A stretch of DNA of 64,000 nt, from contig NZ_BCTQ01000013.1 in assembly GCF_001571365.1 (NCBI RefSeq), positions 88,844-152,843 of the forward strand. The letters are read 5' to 3'. How positions within the stretch are numbered: the first letter of the stretch is position 1; each line of letters starts with the position of its first letter. Shown here piece by piece: positions 27,091-35,223 of this stretch. The DNA comes from Achromobacter denitrificans NBRC 15125 (lineage in GTDB: Bacteria > Pseudomonadota > Gammaproteobacteria > Burkholderiales > Burkholderiaceae_B). A program made the translations under genes and the position numbers. Below the pieces are notes generated by a model, which was given only the letters and a program-made list of their open reading frames with translations, searched no databases and had not been told where the DNA came from.

Positions 27091-28056
27091 ATGAAGAAAG
27101 TATTGGTAGCCGGCAGCCTGGCCATCCTGGCGTTGGGAGGCGCGGTCAGCGCCCAGGCCGCCTGGCCCGAACGCCCGGTGACAATGGTGGTGCCATTCCC
27201 GCCGGGCGGCCCGACCGACCTGGTCGCGCGGGTTCTGGCCAAGCAGCTCACCGACCAGCTGGGCCAGACCGTCGTGGTGGAAAACAAGGGCGGCGCCAAC
27301 GGCAACATCGGCATGCAGTATGCGGCAGCCGCCAAGCCGGACGGCTATACCGTGCTGTACAACACGTCGTCGATCGCTTTGAGCCCGAATCTCTACCGGT
27401 CGCTGGCGTTCGATCCCGTCAAGGACTTCGCGCCCGTCTCGTCCACGGCCGTCATTCCGCTGGTGCTGCTGGTGCATCCGTCGGTGCCGGCGAAGGACAC
27501 CCAGGCGTTCGTGCAATACGCGCGCCAGAATCCGGGCAAGCTGTCGTATGGTTCGGCGGGCGCCGGCAACGTGACCCACCTGGGCGCCCTGCTATTGCTG
27601 CGCTCGCTGCAGATCGATGCGGTGCATGTGCCATACCGCGGCAGCGCCCCCGCCATGACGGACCTGGTCGGCGGGCAGGTCCAGCTGATGACCAATACGC
27701 TGAACGATTCGCTCGGGTTCATCCGGGAAGGCAAGCTGCGCGCGCTGGCGGTGACCAGCGGCGCGCGCAGCGATCAATTGCCCGACGTGCCGACCGTGGC
27801 GGAGGCGGCGGTGCCCGGATTCGAGATGGGTGCCTGGCAAGGCGTCGTGGTGCCGGCCGGCACGCCGGGGCCGGTCATCGACAAACTGAACGCCGAAATC
27901 CGCCGCGCGCTGCAATCGCCCGAAATGCAGAAGCAGCTCAAGGCGCAGGGCGCGCAGGCGCTGGGCTCCACGCCGCAGGAATACGCGGCCTACATCAAAA
28001 GCGAGATCTCGCGCTGGGGCGAAGTGGTGAAGGCCGCCAACGTGAAGCTGGACTGA
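27091..28056 (+). CDS. Bug/TctC family substrate-binding protein (Sec signal)
   Basis: 321 residues: a Sec signal (MKKVLVAGSLAILALGG, cleavage after AQA), then AWPERPVTMVVPFPPGGPTDLVAR, VVENKGGANGNIGMQYAAA and LSYGSAGAGNVTHLGALLLL, all Bug-family blocks. AAGGAGAC precedes the ATG. Third gene of the unit starting at 25284, 80 bp after the MaoC-like gene. No TctA/TctB membrane partner is in the window. Compared with the Bug protein at 23311 it uses Sec rather than Tat export and is substantially diverged, so the two probably bind different acids. Confidence 0.92.
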   Translation: MKKVLVAGSLAILALGGAVSAQAAWPERPVTMVVPFPPGGPTDLVARVLAKQLTDQLGQTVVVENKGGANGNIGMQYAAAAKPDGYTVLYNTSSIALSPNLYRSLAFDPVKDFAPVSSTAVIPLVLLVHPSVPAKDTQAFVQYARQNPGKLSYGSAGAGNVTHLGALLLLRSLQIDAVHVPYRGSAPAMTDLVGGQVQLMTNTLNDSLGFIREGKLRALAVTSGARSDQLPDVPTVAEAAVPGFEMGAWQGVVVPAGTPGPVIDKLNAEIRRALQSPEMQKQLKAQGAQALGSTPQEYAAYIKSEISRWGEVVKAANVKLD

Positions 28057-28223
28057 TCCCGTGCTCCCCGCGAGACAGCAAGCACGCAAAGCGTGCGCGG
28101 CCCGACTGGGCTAGGTCGCCGTCCTTCGCAAGAACAGCCGCCCCGCCGCCGGGCCGCCCCAAGGCGGGGCAGCCCCCTCGGGGGGCAGCAAGCACGCGCA
28201 GCGTGCGCGGCGTGGGGGCCCCT
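28057..28223. repeat. Intergenic repeat block with hairpins, between convergent genes
   Basis: No gene. It holds a 26-bp element twice (28076-28101 and 28186-28211, 24 of 26 bases identical), each with an internal GCACGC/GCGTGC inverted repeat. Between the copies are GC hairpins: CCGCC/GGCGG around 28155-28168 and GCCCCC/GGGGGC around 28172-28186. Elements of this kind are, from general knowledge, dispersed between genes in Bordetella/Achromobacter-type genomes and probably act as transcription terminators or as mobile REP-like units. It lies between the stops of a Bug gene (+) and the tautomerase gene (-). Confidence 0.7.
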
Positions 28224-28598
28224 TCAACGGCCGGCGGCCTTGGCGCTGATGCCGTTGGCCACGCCCATGTCGGTCTTGGGCACGTCGCGGATCAGCACGC
28301 GCACGTCTTCGCCCGAGATATCGATGCTGGCGCAGACGGCCTGGTTCAGCGCGGCGATCAGGGCCGCCTTCTTGGCTTCGTCGCGGCCTTCGATCAGCGC
28401 CACGTCGACGCGCGCCATGCGCTTGCCGATTTCGCCGGCCACGATCACGTTCTCCGCGGGGACTTCCTGCAGCACGATGCGCACGCTGGGCAGCGGCGCG
28501 GCGATGCTCTCGACGACGGCGCTGGACGCCGCCTTCAGCAGCGCGGTTTTCTGGTCGGCCGAGTGGCCTTGCATGATCTGGACGTTCAAAATGGGCAT
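28224..28598 (-). CDS. Tandem (fused) 4-oxalocrotonate tautomerase-like protein
   Basis: 124 residues, about twice the length of a 4-OT monomer. The first half starts MPILNVQIMQGHSADQKTALL, with the Pro that becomes the N-terminal catalytic base after Met removal. The second half (from about residue 64) repeats the pattern as ARVDVALIEGRDEAKKAALIAALNQAV and VRVLIRDVP, but has no N-terminal proline. Start 28598 places Pro at position 2; a longer opening at 28610 would bury it and is rejected. It should be a keto-enol tautomerase or dehalogenase-like enzyme with one Pro site per fused unit. Monocistronic, 109 bp downstream of the transporter genes. Confidence 0.82.
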   Translation of the reverse strand: MPILNVQIMQGHSADQKTALLKAASSAVVESIAAPLPSVRIVLQEVPAENVIVAGEIGKRMARVDVALIEGRDEAKKAALIAALNQAVCASIDISGEDVRVLIRDVPKTDMGVANGISAKAAGR

Positions 28599-28707
28599 GA
28601 CGGCTTCCAAGGTTCCGAATAAGGACGAACCGGCCGTGGCGGCCGGTCGACCATCATATCCGGACTTTGCCCATGCACAGGCACAGTCCGGATACGGGTC
28701 TTCCCTG

Positions 28708-29964
28708 TCAAGCCGCCTTGTCGTGGTGCTCCAGTTCCGGCTCGGATTCCTGCGCGGCAGGCGTCTCGTCCACCGGCGCCGGCGTGTCGGCCAGGGCCGG
28801 CGTGACCAGCTCCACGACCTTCTTGCGCGACAGCATGCCGATGAACTCGTCGTCTTCGCCGGTCACGGCCACGGGCTGGTCGCTGTGGACCAGTTGGGCC
28901 AGCACTTCGCCCAGGCCCGCCGTGGCCGGCACGGAGGCCAGGTCCTCGACGTAGCGGGAAACGTCCCGCACGCCATCCGCGATGGCCTGCTCGGCCGCCT
29001 TGGCGGTCAGCACGCCGGCCAGGCGCTTGCCGTCCAGCACCGGCGCGTACTCGTAGTCCAGCGCGCGCATGCGGTCCATGGCGTGCGCGGGACGCGAGCG
29101 CATGGTCAGCGTCAGGCGCGCCGGGTTCACGGCATGCGTGGCGTTGAGCACCTTGGTGCGGTTCACGTCCTGCAGGAACGACTGCACGTAATCGTTGGCC
29201 GGGTTGAGCAGGATGTCTTCCGGCGTGCCTTCCTGCACCAGCTCGCCGTCCTTCAGGATCGCGATGCGGTTGCCCAGGCGCAGCGCCTCGTCCAGATCGT
29301 GCGTGATGAACACGATGGTCTTGTTCAGCTTGGCCTGCAACTGCAGCAGCTGGTCCTGCATTTCGCGGCGGATCAGCGGATCCAGCGCCGAGAACGCTTC
29401 GTCCATCAGCAGGATTTCGGCATCCGTGGCCAGCGCCCGGGCCAGGCCCACGCGCTGCTGCATGCCGCCGGACAGCTGGTGCGGATACTGGTTCTCGAAA
29501 CCCGACAGGCCCACCTGCTCCAGCCAGTCGCGGGCGCGCTTCTCGCGTTCGGCCCGGCCCACGCCCTGCACGGTCAGGCCGTAGGCGGCGTTGTCCAGCA
29601 CGGTGCGGTGCGGAAACAGGCCGAAGCGCTGGAACACCATGCTCATCTTCTTCTGGCGGAAGATTTCCAGGTCGCGCTTGTTCAGGCTGACCACGTCCAC
29701 GCCGTCGACCAGGATGTGGCCGGCGCTGGGTTCGATCAGGCGGTTGAAGTGGCGGATCAGCGTGGACTTGCCGGAACCCGACAGGCCCATGATGACGTAG
29801 ATGCTGCCCTCTTCGATGGACAGGCTGATATCGCGCAGGCCCAGCGTGTGGCCGCTTTCGGCCAGCAGCTGTTCCTTGCTCATGCCGCCCTGGGCGGCTT
29901 CCAGCCACTTCTTCGGATGCGGGCCGAAAATCTTGTAGATGTTCTTGACTTCGATCTTGCTCAT
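28708..29964 (-). CDS. proV: Glycine betaine/proline-type ABC transporter ATPase with CBS domains (ProV/OpuAA type)
   Basis: 418 residues. ATPase domain: Walker A GLSGSGKST, signature LSGGMQQRV, Walker B ILLMDEAFSALDP, and the ProV-type insertion near the start (IFGPHPKKWLEAAQGGMSKEQLL). The C-terminal part (from about 275) is a tandem CBS pair (ALDYEYAPVLDGKRLAGVLT; VTGEDDEFIGMLSR), the ionic-strength sensor of this family, followed by an acidic tail. It energises uptake of betaine, proline or carnitine-like osmoprotectants. Overlaps the permease gene by 4 bp. Last gene of the X-W-V operon. Confidence 0.9.
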   Translation of the reverse strand: MSKIEVKNIYKIFGPHPKKWLEAAQGGMSKEQLLAESGHTLGLRDISLSIEEGSIYVIMGLSGSGKSTLIRHFNRLIEPSAGHILVDGVDVVSLNKRDLEIFRQKKMSMVFQRFGLFPHRTVLDNAAYGLTVQGVGRAEREKRARDWLEQVGLSGFENQYPHQLSGGMQQRVGLARALATDAEILLMDEAFSALDPLIRREMQDQLLQLQAKLNKTIVFITHDLDEALRLGNRIAILKDGELVQEGTPEDILLNPANDYVQSFLQDVNRTKVLNATHAVNPARLTLTMRSRPAHAMDRMRALDYEYAPVLDGKRLAGVLTAKAAEQAIADGVRDVSRYVEDLASVPATAGLGEVLAQLVHSDQPVAVTGEDDEFIGMLSRKKVVELVTPALADTPAPVDETPAAQESEPELEHHDKAA

Positions 29965-30818
29965 CGCTGGCCTCCCATGCGCATGCGCTGTCCATACGAT
30001 TGCGTGATCCGGTCGAACAGCACGGCCAGCACCACGATACCCAGCCCGGCCAACAAGCCGCGGCCCACTTCCAGGCGGTTGATCCCGAGCAGCACTTCAT
30101 AGCCCAGGCCGCGCGCGCCGATCATCGATGCGATCACCACCATCGACAGCGCCATCATCGTGGTCTGGTTGATGCCGGCCATGATGTTGGGCAGCGCCAG
30201 CGGCAGTTGCACGCCGAAGAGCTGCTGCCGCGGATTGGCGCCGAAGGCGCGCGAGGCTTCCAGCACTTCGCGGTCGACCAGGCGGATGCCCAGGTCGGTC
30301 AGGCGGATCAGCGGCGGCACGGCATAGATGACCGTGGCGATGATCGCGGGGATCTTGCCCAGGCCGAACAACATGACGACCGGAATCAGGTACACGAAGC
30401 TGGGCATGGTCTGCATCACGTCCAGCACCGGCAGCATGCCGGAGCGCAGCCAGTTGATCCGCGCCATCAGCACGCCCAGCGGAATGCCGATCAGCACGGA
30501 CAGGCCCGCGGCCATGATCATCAGCGCCAGGGTCTGCATGCCGGCGTCCCAGAGGCCCAGCACGCCGATCACGCACAGCAGCGCGCCCATCGCCAGGCTC
30601 AGGCCGATGCGGCGGCTCACGCCCCAGGCGATCGCGATGGTGACCGCGACCACCGCCCACCAGGGCGAGCTGCGCAGCAGCTGTTCCAGCCACACCAGCG
30701 CGTGCAGGACGGGCTGGGACAGCGTCTCCAGCGTATCCGCGTAGTTGGTGACCAAATGATCGACGAAACCGTCGATCGCCCCCCGGACCTGCCGGGCGGG
30801 AATAATTTCAGGAAACAT
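29961..30818 (-). CDS. proW: Glycine betaine/proline-type ABC transporter permease (ProW type)
   Basis: 285-residue membrane protein. After a roughly 45-residue hydrophilic N-terminus come six or so helices. The ProW-type blocks are GIPLGVLMAR, VLDVMQTMPSFVYLIPVVMLFGLGKIPAIIAT (in two parts) and the EAA loop EASRAFGANPRQQLF, followed by QTTMMALSMVVIASMIGARGLG. It forms the channel with ProV and receives substrate from the ProX-like receptor encoded 205 bp upstream in the transcript. Confidence 0.9.
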   Translation of the reverse strand: MFPEIIPARQVRGAIDGFVDHLVTNYADTLETLSQPVLHALVWLEQLLRSSPWWAVVAVTIAIAWGVSRRIGLSLAMGALLCVIGVLGLWDAGMQTLALMIMAAGLSVLIGIPLGVLMARINWLRSGMLPVLDVMQTMPSFVYLIPVVMLFGLGKIPAIIATVIYAVPPLIRLTDLGIRLVDREVLEASRAFGANPRQQLFGVQLPLALPNIMAGINQTTMMALSMVVIASMIGARGLGYEVLLGINRLEVGRGLLAGLGIVVLAVLFDRITQSYGQRMRMGGQR

Positions 30819-31023
30819 TCGTTCTACTCCATTCTGACGCGCTCACCGCCCGGCGAGATAGCCAGGGGGCTTCCAGGGCGGAAGCGGCCCGCCAAGCCGG
30901 CGAAGCAGGCGCGCACCGGACCGGGCGGCGATGCGCCCGGCCGGCGGCCATCCCGGCAAAGCAGCCCGGCCCGAGGGTGGGCCGGCACGCGCCGCGAGGG
31001 CGCGCAGCCAGGTGCACGGCAGG
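30819..31023. other. Gap between proX-like and proW-like genes with GC hairpin
   Basis: A 205-bp gap inside the transporter operon without a convincing reading frame. It contains an inverted repeat CCGGGCG (30921-30927) / CGCCCGG (30934-30940) with a six-base loop and further GC-rich pairing around it. There is no T-run, so it is probably not a strong terminator; it could stabilise the 3' end of the receptor mRNA and so allow more receptor than permease, as REP-type hairpins do in other binding-protein operons. That role is inferred. Confidence 0.4.
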
Positions 31024-32025
31024 TTACAGCGCGCTTTGGACGCGCCCGGCGACGTCGGCGGGGACCCACTTGGTCCAGACGTCGGGCTTGTTCTTCAGGA
31101 ACCACTTGGCCACCGCGGCGGACTCGTCGCCGGTTTCTTCCATGTGGGCCAGGGTTTCGTTGATCACCGGCAGCGGCACCGACACCTTGGACAGGAATTC
31201 GGTGAGCTTGGGGGCCTCCTGCGAGAACTTGGTGTTCACGGCGGTGAAGACAGGGTTTTCGGGATAGGCGCTGGGCTCGGGGTTGGCGCACTTGGGCGCC
31301 GTCAGGCACTTGTGCTTTTCCGCGTCATAGGGCGGCATGTCCAGCTTGACCAGGTCCATCGAACCGACCAGCGGCGTGGGTGACCAGTAGTAGAAAACGA
31401 CGTTCTGCTTGCGCTTGTAGGCCGACATCAGCGCGGCCTTCTGCGCGGCGCCGGTGCCGGGCGAATACAGCGTGTAGGAGTCGTCCAGCTTCAAGGCGTG
31501 GAAGAGGTTGTTGCTGGTCACTTCGCAGCCCCAACCCGCCGGGCAACCGTAGAAGCGGCCCTTGCCGGGCTCTTCCGGATCCTTGAACTGATCCTTGAAC
31601 TTCGGCAGGTCGGCCGCGGACTTCAGCTCGGGCAGGCGCTCGGCGGTATAGCGCGGGATGTACCAGCCCTCGGCGCCCATGTAGAGGTCGCCGATGCGCT
31701 TGACCTTGCCGGTCTTCTCGGCGCGGTCCCAGGGATCGGCCACGCTGTTCAGCCAGATCTCGGTGTTGATGTCCAGGTCGCCGCGCTCAAGCGCGGCCAG
31801 GGCGGGCAGGGTTTCGGTAGGCAGGGTTTCGGTCTTGCAACCGTAGCCCTTTTCCATGATGAAACGTTCGACGTCGACGAGGACCAGGTTGGATTCCCAG
31901 TTCATGGCGCCGAAGTTGACTGGACGCTTGAGCTCGCATTGGGCGGCGTCGGCGGCCTGGGCCGAACCGGCAAATGCAAAGAACACGGCCGCGGCGGCCA
32001 GGGTCTTGACGGGGGTGAAACGCAT
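31024..32025 (-). CDS. proX: Glycine betaine/proline-type ABC substrate-binding protein (ProX/OpuAC family)
   Basis: 333 residues. Sec signal (MRFTPVKTLAAAAVFFAFAGSAQA), then the OpuAC family pattern: MNWESNLVLVDVERFIMEKGYGC, LPALAALERGDLDINTEIWLN (in order) and a late EETGDESAAVAKWFLKNKPD. Several cysteines (GYGC, FYGCPAGWGC, KHKCLTAPKC) suggest disulfides in the periplasm, more than in a typical ProX. Trp-rich segments (WESN, GAEGWYIP, GWGCE, YYWSPTP) fit a cation-pi cage for a quaternary ammonium ligand. The ATG at 32025 is preferred to upstream in-frame codons because only it begins with a proper signal peptide. First gene of its operon. Confidence 0.9.
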   Translation of the reverse strand: MRFTPVKTLAAAAVFFAFAGSAQAADAAQCELKRPVNFGAMNWESNLVLVDVERFIMEKGYGCKTETLPTETLPALAALERGDLDINTEIWLNSVADPWDRAEKTGKVKRIGDLYMGAEGWYIPRYTAERLPELKSAADLPKFKDQFKDPEEPGKGRFYGCPAGWGCEVTSNNLFHALKLDDSYTLYSPGTGAAQKAALMSAYKRKQNVVFYYWSPTPLVGSMDLVKLDMPPYDAEKHKCLTAPKCANPEPSAYPENPVFTAVNTKFSQEAPKLTEFLSKVSVPLPVINETLAHMEETGDESAAVAKWFLKNKPDVWTKWVPADVAGRVQSAL

Positions 32026-32572
32026 TGGCTTTTGCCTCCATAGGTTCAGGGACACGCGCCGGGCCTGGCCCGGTGGATGCCATGGAGCTAAGGGGGTTGT
32101 GCGGAAGACGGGCAGAACCGCCAATACAAACCGACACTAGCAACAAGACCGTCCGCGAGGATGCGGGGTCTTGCAAGACAGGAGTTTCAAAAACGCGGTT
32201 TTTGAAAACCCACAGAAAGTGAACAAACTGAACGAAGAAGCCAGCATCTTAAACGAAATTGGCGCCCAACCCAACCCCAACCCCGAACAAAACAGATACA
32301 TTTCGGCGTAAAACCGTCCGGGATAACCCCGATCGACCACGGGTAAATCGCCGTTTTCCCCTAAGGAAATTCAGGTCGAAAATATAGTTACGTTCAGTTA
32401 ATAATATATTCGTATTAATACATTCTGACGGTTTCAAAACACCCCGAAATAGCGCTTTTTCCCGTTTTCCGGGCCCTCAAGGGGATCTGCGCGCCCCTAT
32501 TCCAGCCCCTCTCCCGACCGCCTCTTGCACGGCCGCTTTGACGGCCTCCTTGCACAGCCCTCGCGCAGGCCC
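32026..32572. other. AT-rich intergenic region upstream of proX-like gene, no gene seen
   Basis: A 547-bp gap between the 3' end of the cfa-like gene and the start of the proX-like gene (both minus strand). It is distinctly AT-rich for this genome, most of all at 32370-32450. It contains a perfect 10-bp inverted repeat TTTCAAAAAC (32185-32194) / GTTTTTGAAA (32198-32207) with a three-base loop, and TTAATA (32398-32403) / TATTAA (32413-32418). Small reading frames here have no ribosome binding site or family features. It most likely holds the osmoregulated promoter(s) of the transporter operon; a small RNA cannot be excluded. Confidence 0.5.
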
Positions 32573-33832
32573 TCAGCGGCCCTCATACATATAGTCCCGC
32601 CGCCACGGATAGGCGAGATCCGCCGGCTCGTCGAGTTCGTCGGGCCGTCCGGTGGCCGGCGGCTGGGCCAGTATCTGGTGCAGCGCGATCCAGCCGTGCT
32701 CGAACGCCATGGCGCATCCGGCCAGATAGAGGCGGTACGCCCGCAGCGAGCGCTCCCCCTGTTCGCCGCCGAGGATCCGCGCCGCCTCGGGCAGCCGCGC
32801 CTCCAGGGCGTCGCTCCAGGCCCACAGGGTGCGCGCGTAGTGCGGCCGCAGGTTCTCCACGTCCACCTCTTCCAGCCCGCCGTTGGTCATGGCCTCCATG
32901 ACGACGCTGATATGGGTCAGCTCGCCGCCGGGAAAGATGTACTTTTCGATGAACTCGCCCATGCCGTTGCCGAGCTCGGCGTTGTACACGCCGGCCGCGG
33001 TGATGCCGTGGTTCATGATCAGGCCGCCCGGCTTGAGCAGGCGGCGGAGCTTGGCGAAATACCCCTCCAATTGCGCCCGGCCCACGTGCTCGAACATGCC
33101 GACCGAGGCGATCTTGTCGTAAGGAAGGGATCCGTCGAGCTTCCGGTAGTCCAGCAGTTCCATGCGGACGCGTCCCGCCAGGCCCTTTTCCTCGATCAGG
33201 CGGCCGACGTGCGCGTGCTGGTTGCGCGACAGCGTGATGCCGGTGGCATCCACGCCGTAGTTTTCGGCGGCCCAGAGCAGCAGGCCGCCCCACCCCGCGC
33301 CCACGTCCAGGAAGCGCTCGCCTTCGTGCAGGCGCAGCTTGCGGCAGATGTGGTCCAGCTTGGCCTCCTGGGCCTGGGCCAGCGTCATGTCGGGCCGGCG
33401 GTAGTAGGCGCAGGAATAGACCCGGCGCGGGTCGAGCCAGAGCGCGTAGAAGTCGTCGGACAGGTCGTAATGGAATTCGATCTGCTTCGCGTCGCGCTCC
33501 ACCGAGTGCCGCCAGACCGATATGACCTTGCGCACCAGTTCCGTCAGCCAGCCGCCCCGGGCCGCGTCCACCGGCGACCCCGGCATGAGCGACGCGGCGG
33601 CCGCCATGACGTCGCGCATATTGCCTTCGATATCGATGCGGCCTTCCACGTAATCCTGGCCCAGGATGCCGACGGCGCCTTCGGCCAGGTGCGCCAGCGC
33701 GGCCTTGTCGCGGGCCACGAAACGGACGCGGGGCTCCGGCGGCCCGAGCACGGTGCCATCGGGCAGCACCAACTGGACGGCCACAGGCAAGGCCTGCAAC
33801 TTGCGTTCCACCACGGCTAGCAAAGGATTCAC
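32573..33832 (-). CDS. cfa: Cyclopropane-fatty-acyl-phospholipid synthase family SAM methyltransferase
   Basis: 419 residues. N-terminal lipid-binding segment (about 1-120) with VRFVARDKAALAHLAEGAVGILGQ split by membrane-contact helices, then the methyltransferase core: YDLSDDFYALWLD, YSCAYYRRPD, SAM loop DVGAGWGGLLLWAAE, GMFEHVG and a late LAGCAMAFEHGWIALHQ with the active-site Cys. It would methylenate cis double bonds of membrane phospholipids. The start codon is GTG at 33832, supported by GGGGAG five bases before it. It faces away from the Bcr-type pump, with 104 bp between starts. Confidence 0.9.
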   Translation of the reverse strand: MNPLLAVVERKLQALPVAVQLVLPDGTVLGPPEPRVRFVARDKAALAHLAEGAVGILGQDYVEGRIDIEGNMRDVMAAAASLMPGSPVDAARGGWLTELVRKVISVWRHSVERDAKQIEFHYDLSDDFYALWLDPRRVYSCAYYRRPDMTLAQAQEAKLDHICRKLRLHEGERFLDVGAGWGGLLLWAAENYGVDATGITLSRNQHAHVGRLIEEKGLAGRVRMELLDYRKLDGSLPYDKIASVGMFEHVGRAQLEGYFAKLRRLLKPGGLIMNHGITAAGVYNAELGNGMGEFIEKYIFPGGELTHISVVMEAMTNGGLEEVDVENLRPHYARTLWAWSDALEARLPEAARILGGEQGERSLRAYRLYLAGCAMAFEHGWIALHQILAQPPATGRPDELDEPADLAYPWRRDYMYEGR

Positions 33833-33936
33833 GGCTACTCCCCTGGATGCGTACGGACGCCACCGACTTTATCGGAAAATGGCTGAAACTTGCATGTAAG
33901 GTTGTGCGTGATACAGTCGCTGACTTGGCCCAAAAC

Positions 33937-35184
33937 ATGCAACAAACCGCATCGGGCCCTGTCCTGCGCTCCAACGCGATCCACATGCCCCCATCATCTT
34001 CCTTCCGCAGCGGTCTGCCCGGCTGGCTAATCCTCATGGGCGCGCTGACGGCCATCGGCCCGTTCGCCATCGACATGTACCTGCCCGCGTTCCCCACGAT
34101 CGCGGCGAACCTGGGCGTGCCCCGCGGCGACGTCGAACGCACCCTGGCGGCCTACCTGATCGGGCTGGCGCTGGCGCAGGTGTTCTACGGCCCGATGGCC
34201 GACCGTTACGGCCGCAAGCCGCCGCTGCTGGTCGGCCTGGCGCTGTTCATGGTGGCGTCGCTGGGCTGCGCCCTGTCCGGATCGGTGGAGGCCCTGACCG
34301 GCTGGCGCGTCGTGCAGGCCATGGGCGGCGCCGCCGGCATCGTGATTCCGCGCGCGGTCATCCGCGACCACTACGAAACCCACGAAGCCGCCCGCGCCCT
34401 GTCGCTGCTGATGCTCATCATGGGCCTGGCCCCGATCCTCGCCCCGCTGATCGGCGCGCAGTTGCTGGCCATCACCAGTTGGCGCAGCCTGTTCTGGGTC
34501 ATGCTGGCGGGCGGCGCGATGCTGATGGCGGCCGTGCTGAAGATCATGAAGGAGTCGCTGGCGCCCGATCGCGTGGTGCCGCTGCGCTGGGACACCATTC
34601 TGCGGAACTACCGCGGCCTCTTCGCGCACCGCGGCTTCATGGCGCACAGCCTGGCCGGCGGTTTCGGCCAGGCCGGCATGTTCGCCTACATCATCGGCTC
34701 GCCGCGCGTCTTCATCGAACTCTATGGCGTGCCGCCCCAGTACTACGGCCTGCTGTTCGGCACCAACGCCCTGTCGCTCATCGTCTGCTCGCAGATCAGC
34801 GCCCGCCTCTTGCGCACCTATACGCCGCGGCAGCTGCAGCGCCGCGCGCTGACCTCGCTGGCGTGCGCCAGCCTGGCCGCGGTGGCGTTGACGCTGGGCG
34901 GCTGGATGACGCTGCCGCTGCTGATGCTGTGCCTGATCGCCTACATGGGCAGCCAGGGCTTCGTGAACCCCAATTCCGCGGCGCTGGCGCTGGCCGAACA
35001 GGGCAAGCGGCTGGGCGCGGCATCGGCACTATTGGGGACGCTTCAATTGTCCTGCGGCGCGCTCGCCGGCTTCGCGGTCAGCGCCTGGCAGACGGACAGC
35101 GCCCTGCCCCTGACCACCACGTTGGCGGTCTGCGCCTGCCTGTCCTGGTTTTCGGGCCGCGTGGCGCAGTCGCACGTCCGCTAG
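33937..35184 (+). CDS. Bcr/CflA family multidrug MFS transporter
   Basis: About 415 residues, 12 predicted helices. Bcr/CflA signature at the start: ALTAIGPFAIDMYLPAFPTIAANLG; motif A-like ADRYGRKPPLLVGLALF; VQAMGGAAGIVIPRAVIRDHYE. Start M-Q-Q-T at 33937 is taken; another ATG at 33985 (MPPSSSFRS) is equally typical for the family, and the upstream region carries no clear ribosome binding site for either. Exports drugs or metabolites by proton antiport. Single gene, divergent from cfa. Confidence 0.86.
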   Translation: MQQTASGPVLRSNAIHMPPSSSFRSGLPGWLILMGALTAIGPFAIDMYLPAFPTIAANLGVPRGDVERTLAAYLIGLALAQVFYGPMADRYGRKPPLLVGLALFMVASLGCALSGSVEALTGWRVVQAMGGAAGIVIPRAVIRDHYETHEAARALSLLMLIMGLAPILAPLIGAQLLAITSWRSLFWVMLAGGAMLMAAVLKIMKESLAPDRVVPLRWDTILRNYRGLFAHRGFMAHSLAGGFGQAGMFAYIIGSPRVFIELYGVPPQYYGLLFGTNALSLIVCSQISARLLRTYTPRQLQRRALTSLACASLAAVALTLGGWMTLPLLMLCLIAYMGSQGFVNPNSAALALAEQGKRLGAASALLGTLQLSCGALAGFAVSAWQTDSALPLTTTLAVCACLSWFSGRVAQSHVR

Positions 35185-35193
35185 CCTGCCTGC

Positions 35194-35223
35194 TTGATTT
35201 ATTTACGTTTTTCGTATTAGAAT
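35194..35223 (+). promoter_or_regulatory. Candidate sigma-70 promoter for rpmB-rpmG
   Basis: TTGATT at 35194-35199 and TAGAAT at 35218-35223, spaced 18 bp, match the -35 and -10 consensus at 4 of 6 and 5 of 6 positions and lie in a locally AT-rich stretch just after the Bcr gene stop. Initiation here would leave a leader of roughly 310 nt before rpmB. Confidence 0.5.

Noticed and set aside
32137..32437. Two small minus-strand reading frames in the AT-rich gap before the proX-like gene
   Set aside because: No ribosome binding site, no family resemblance and they overlap each other; the region reads as regulatory.
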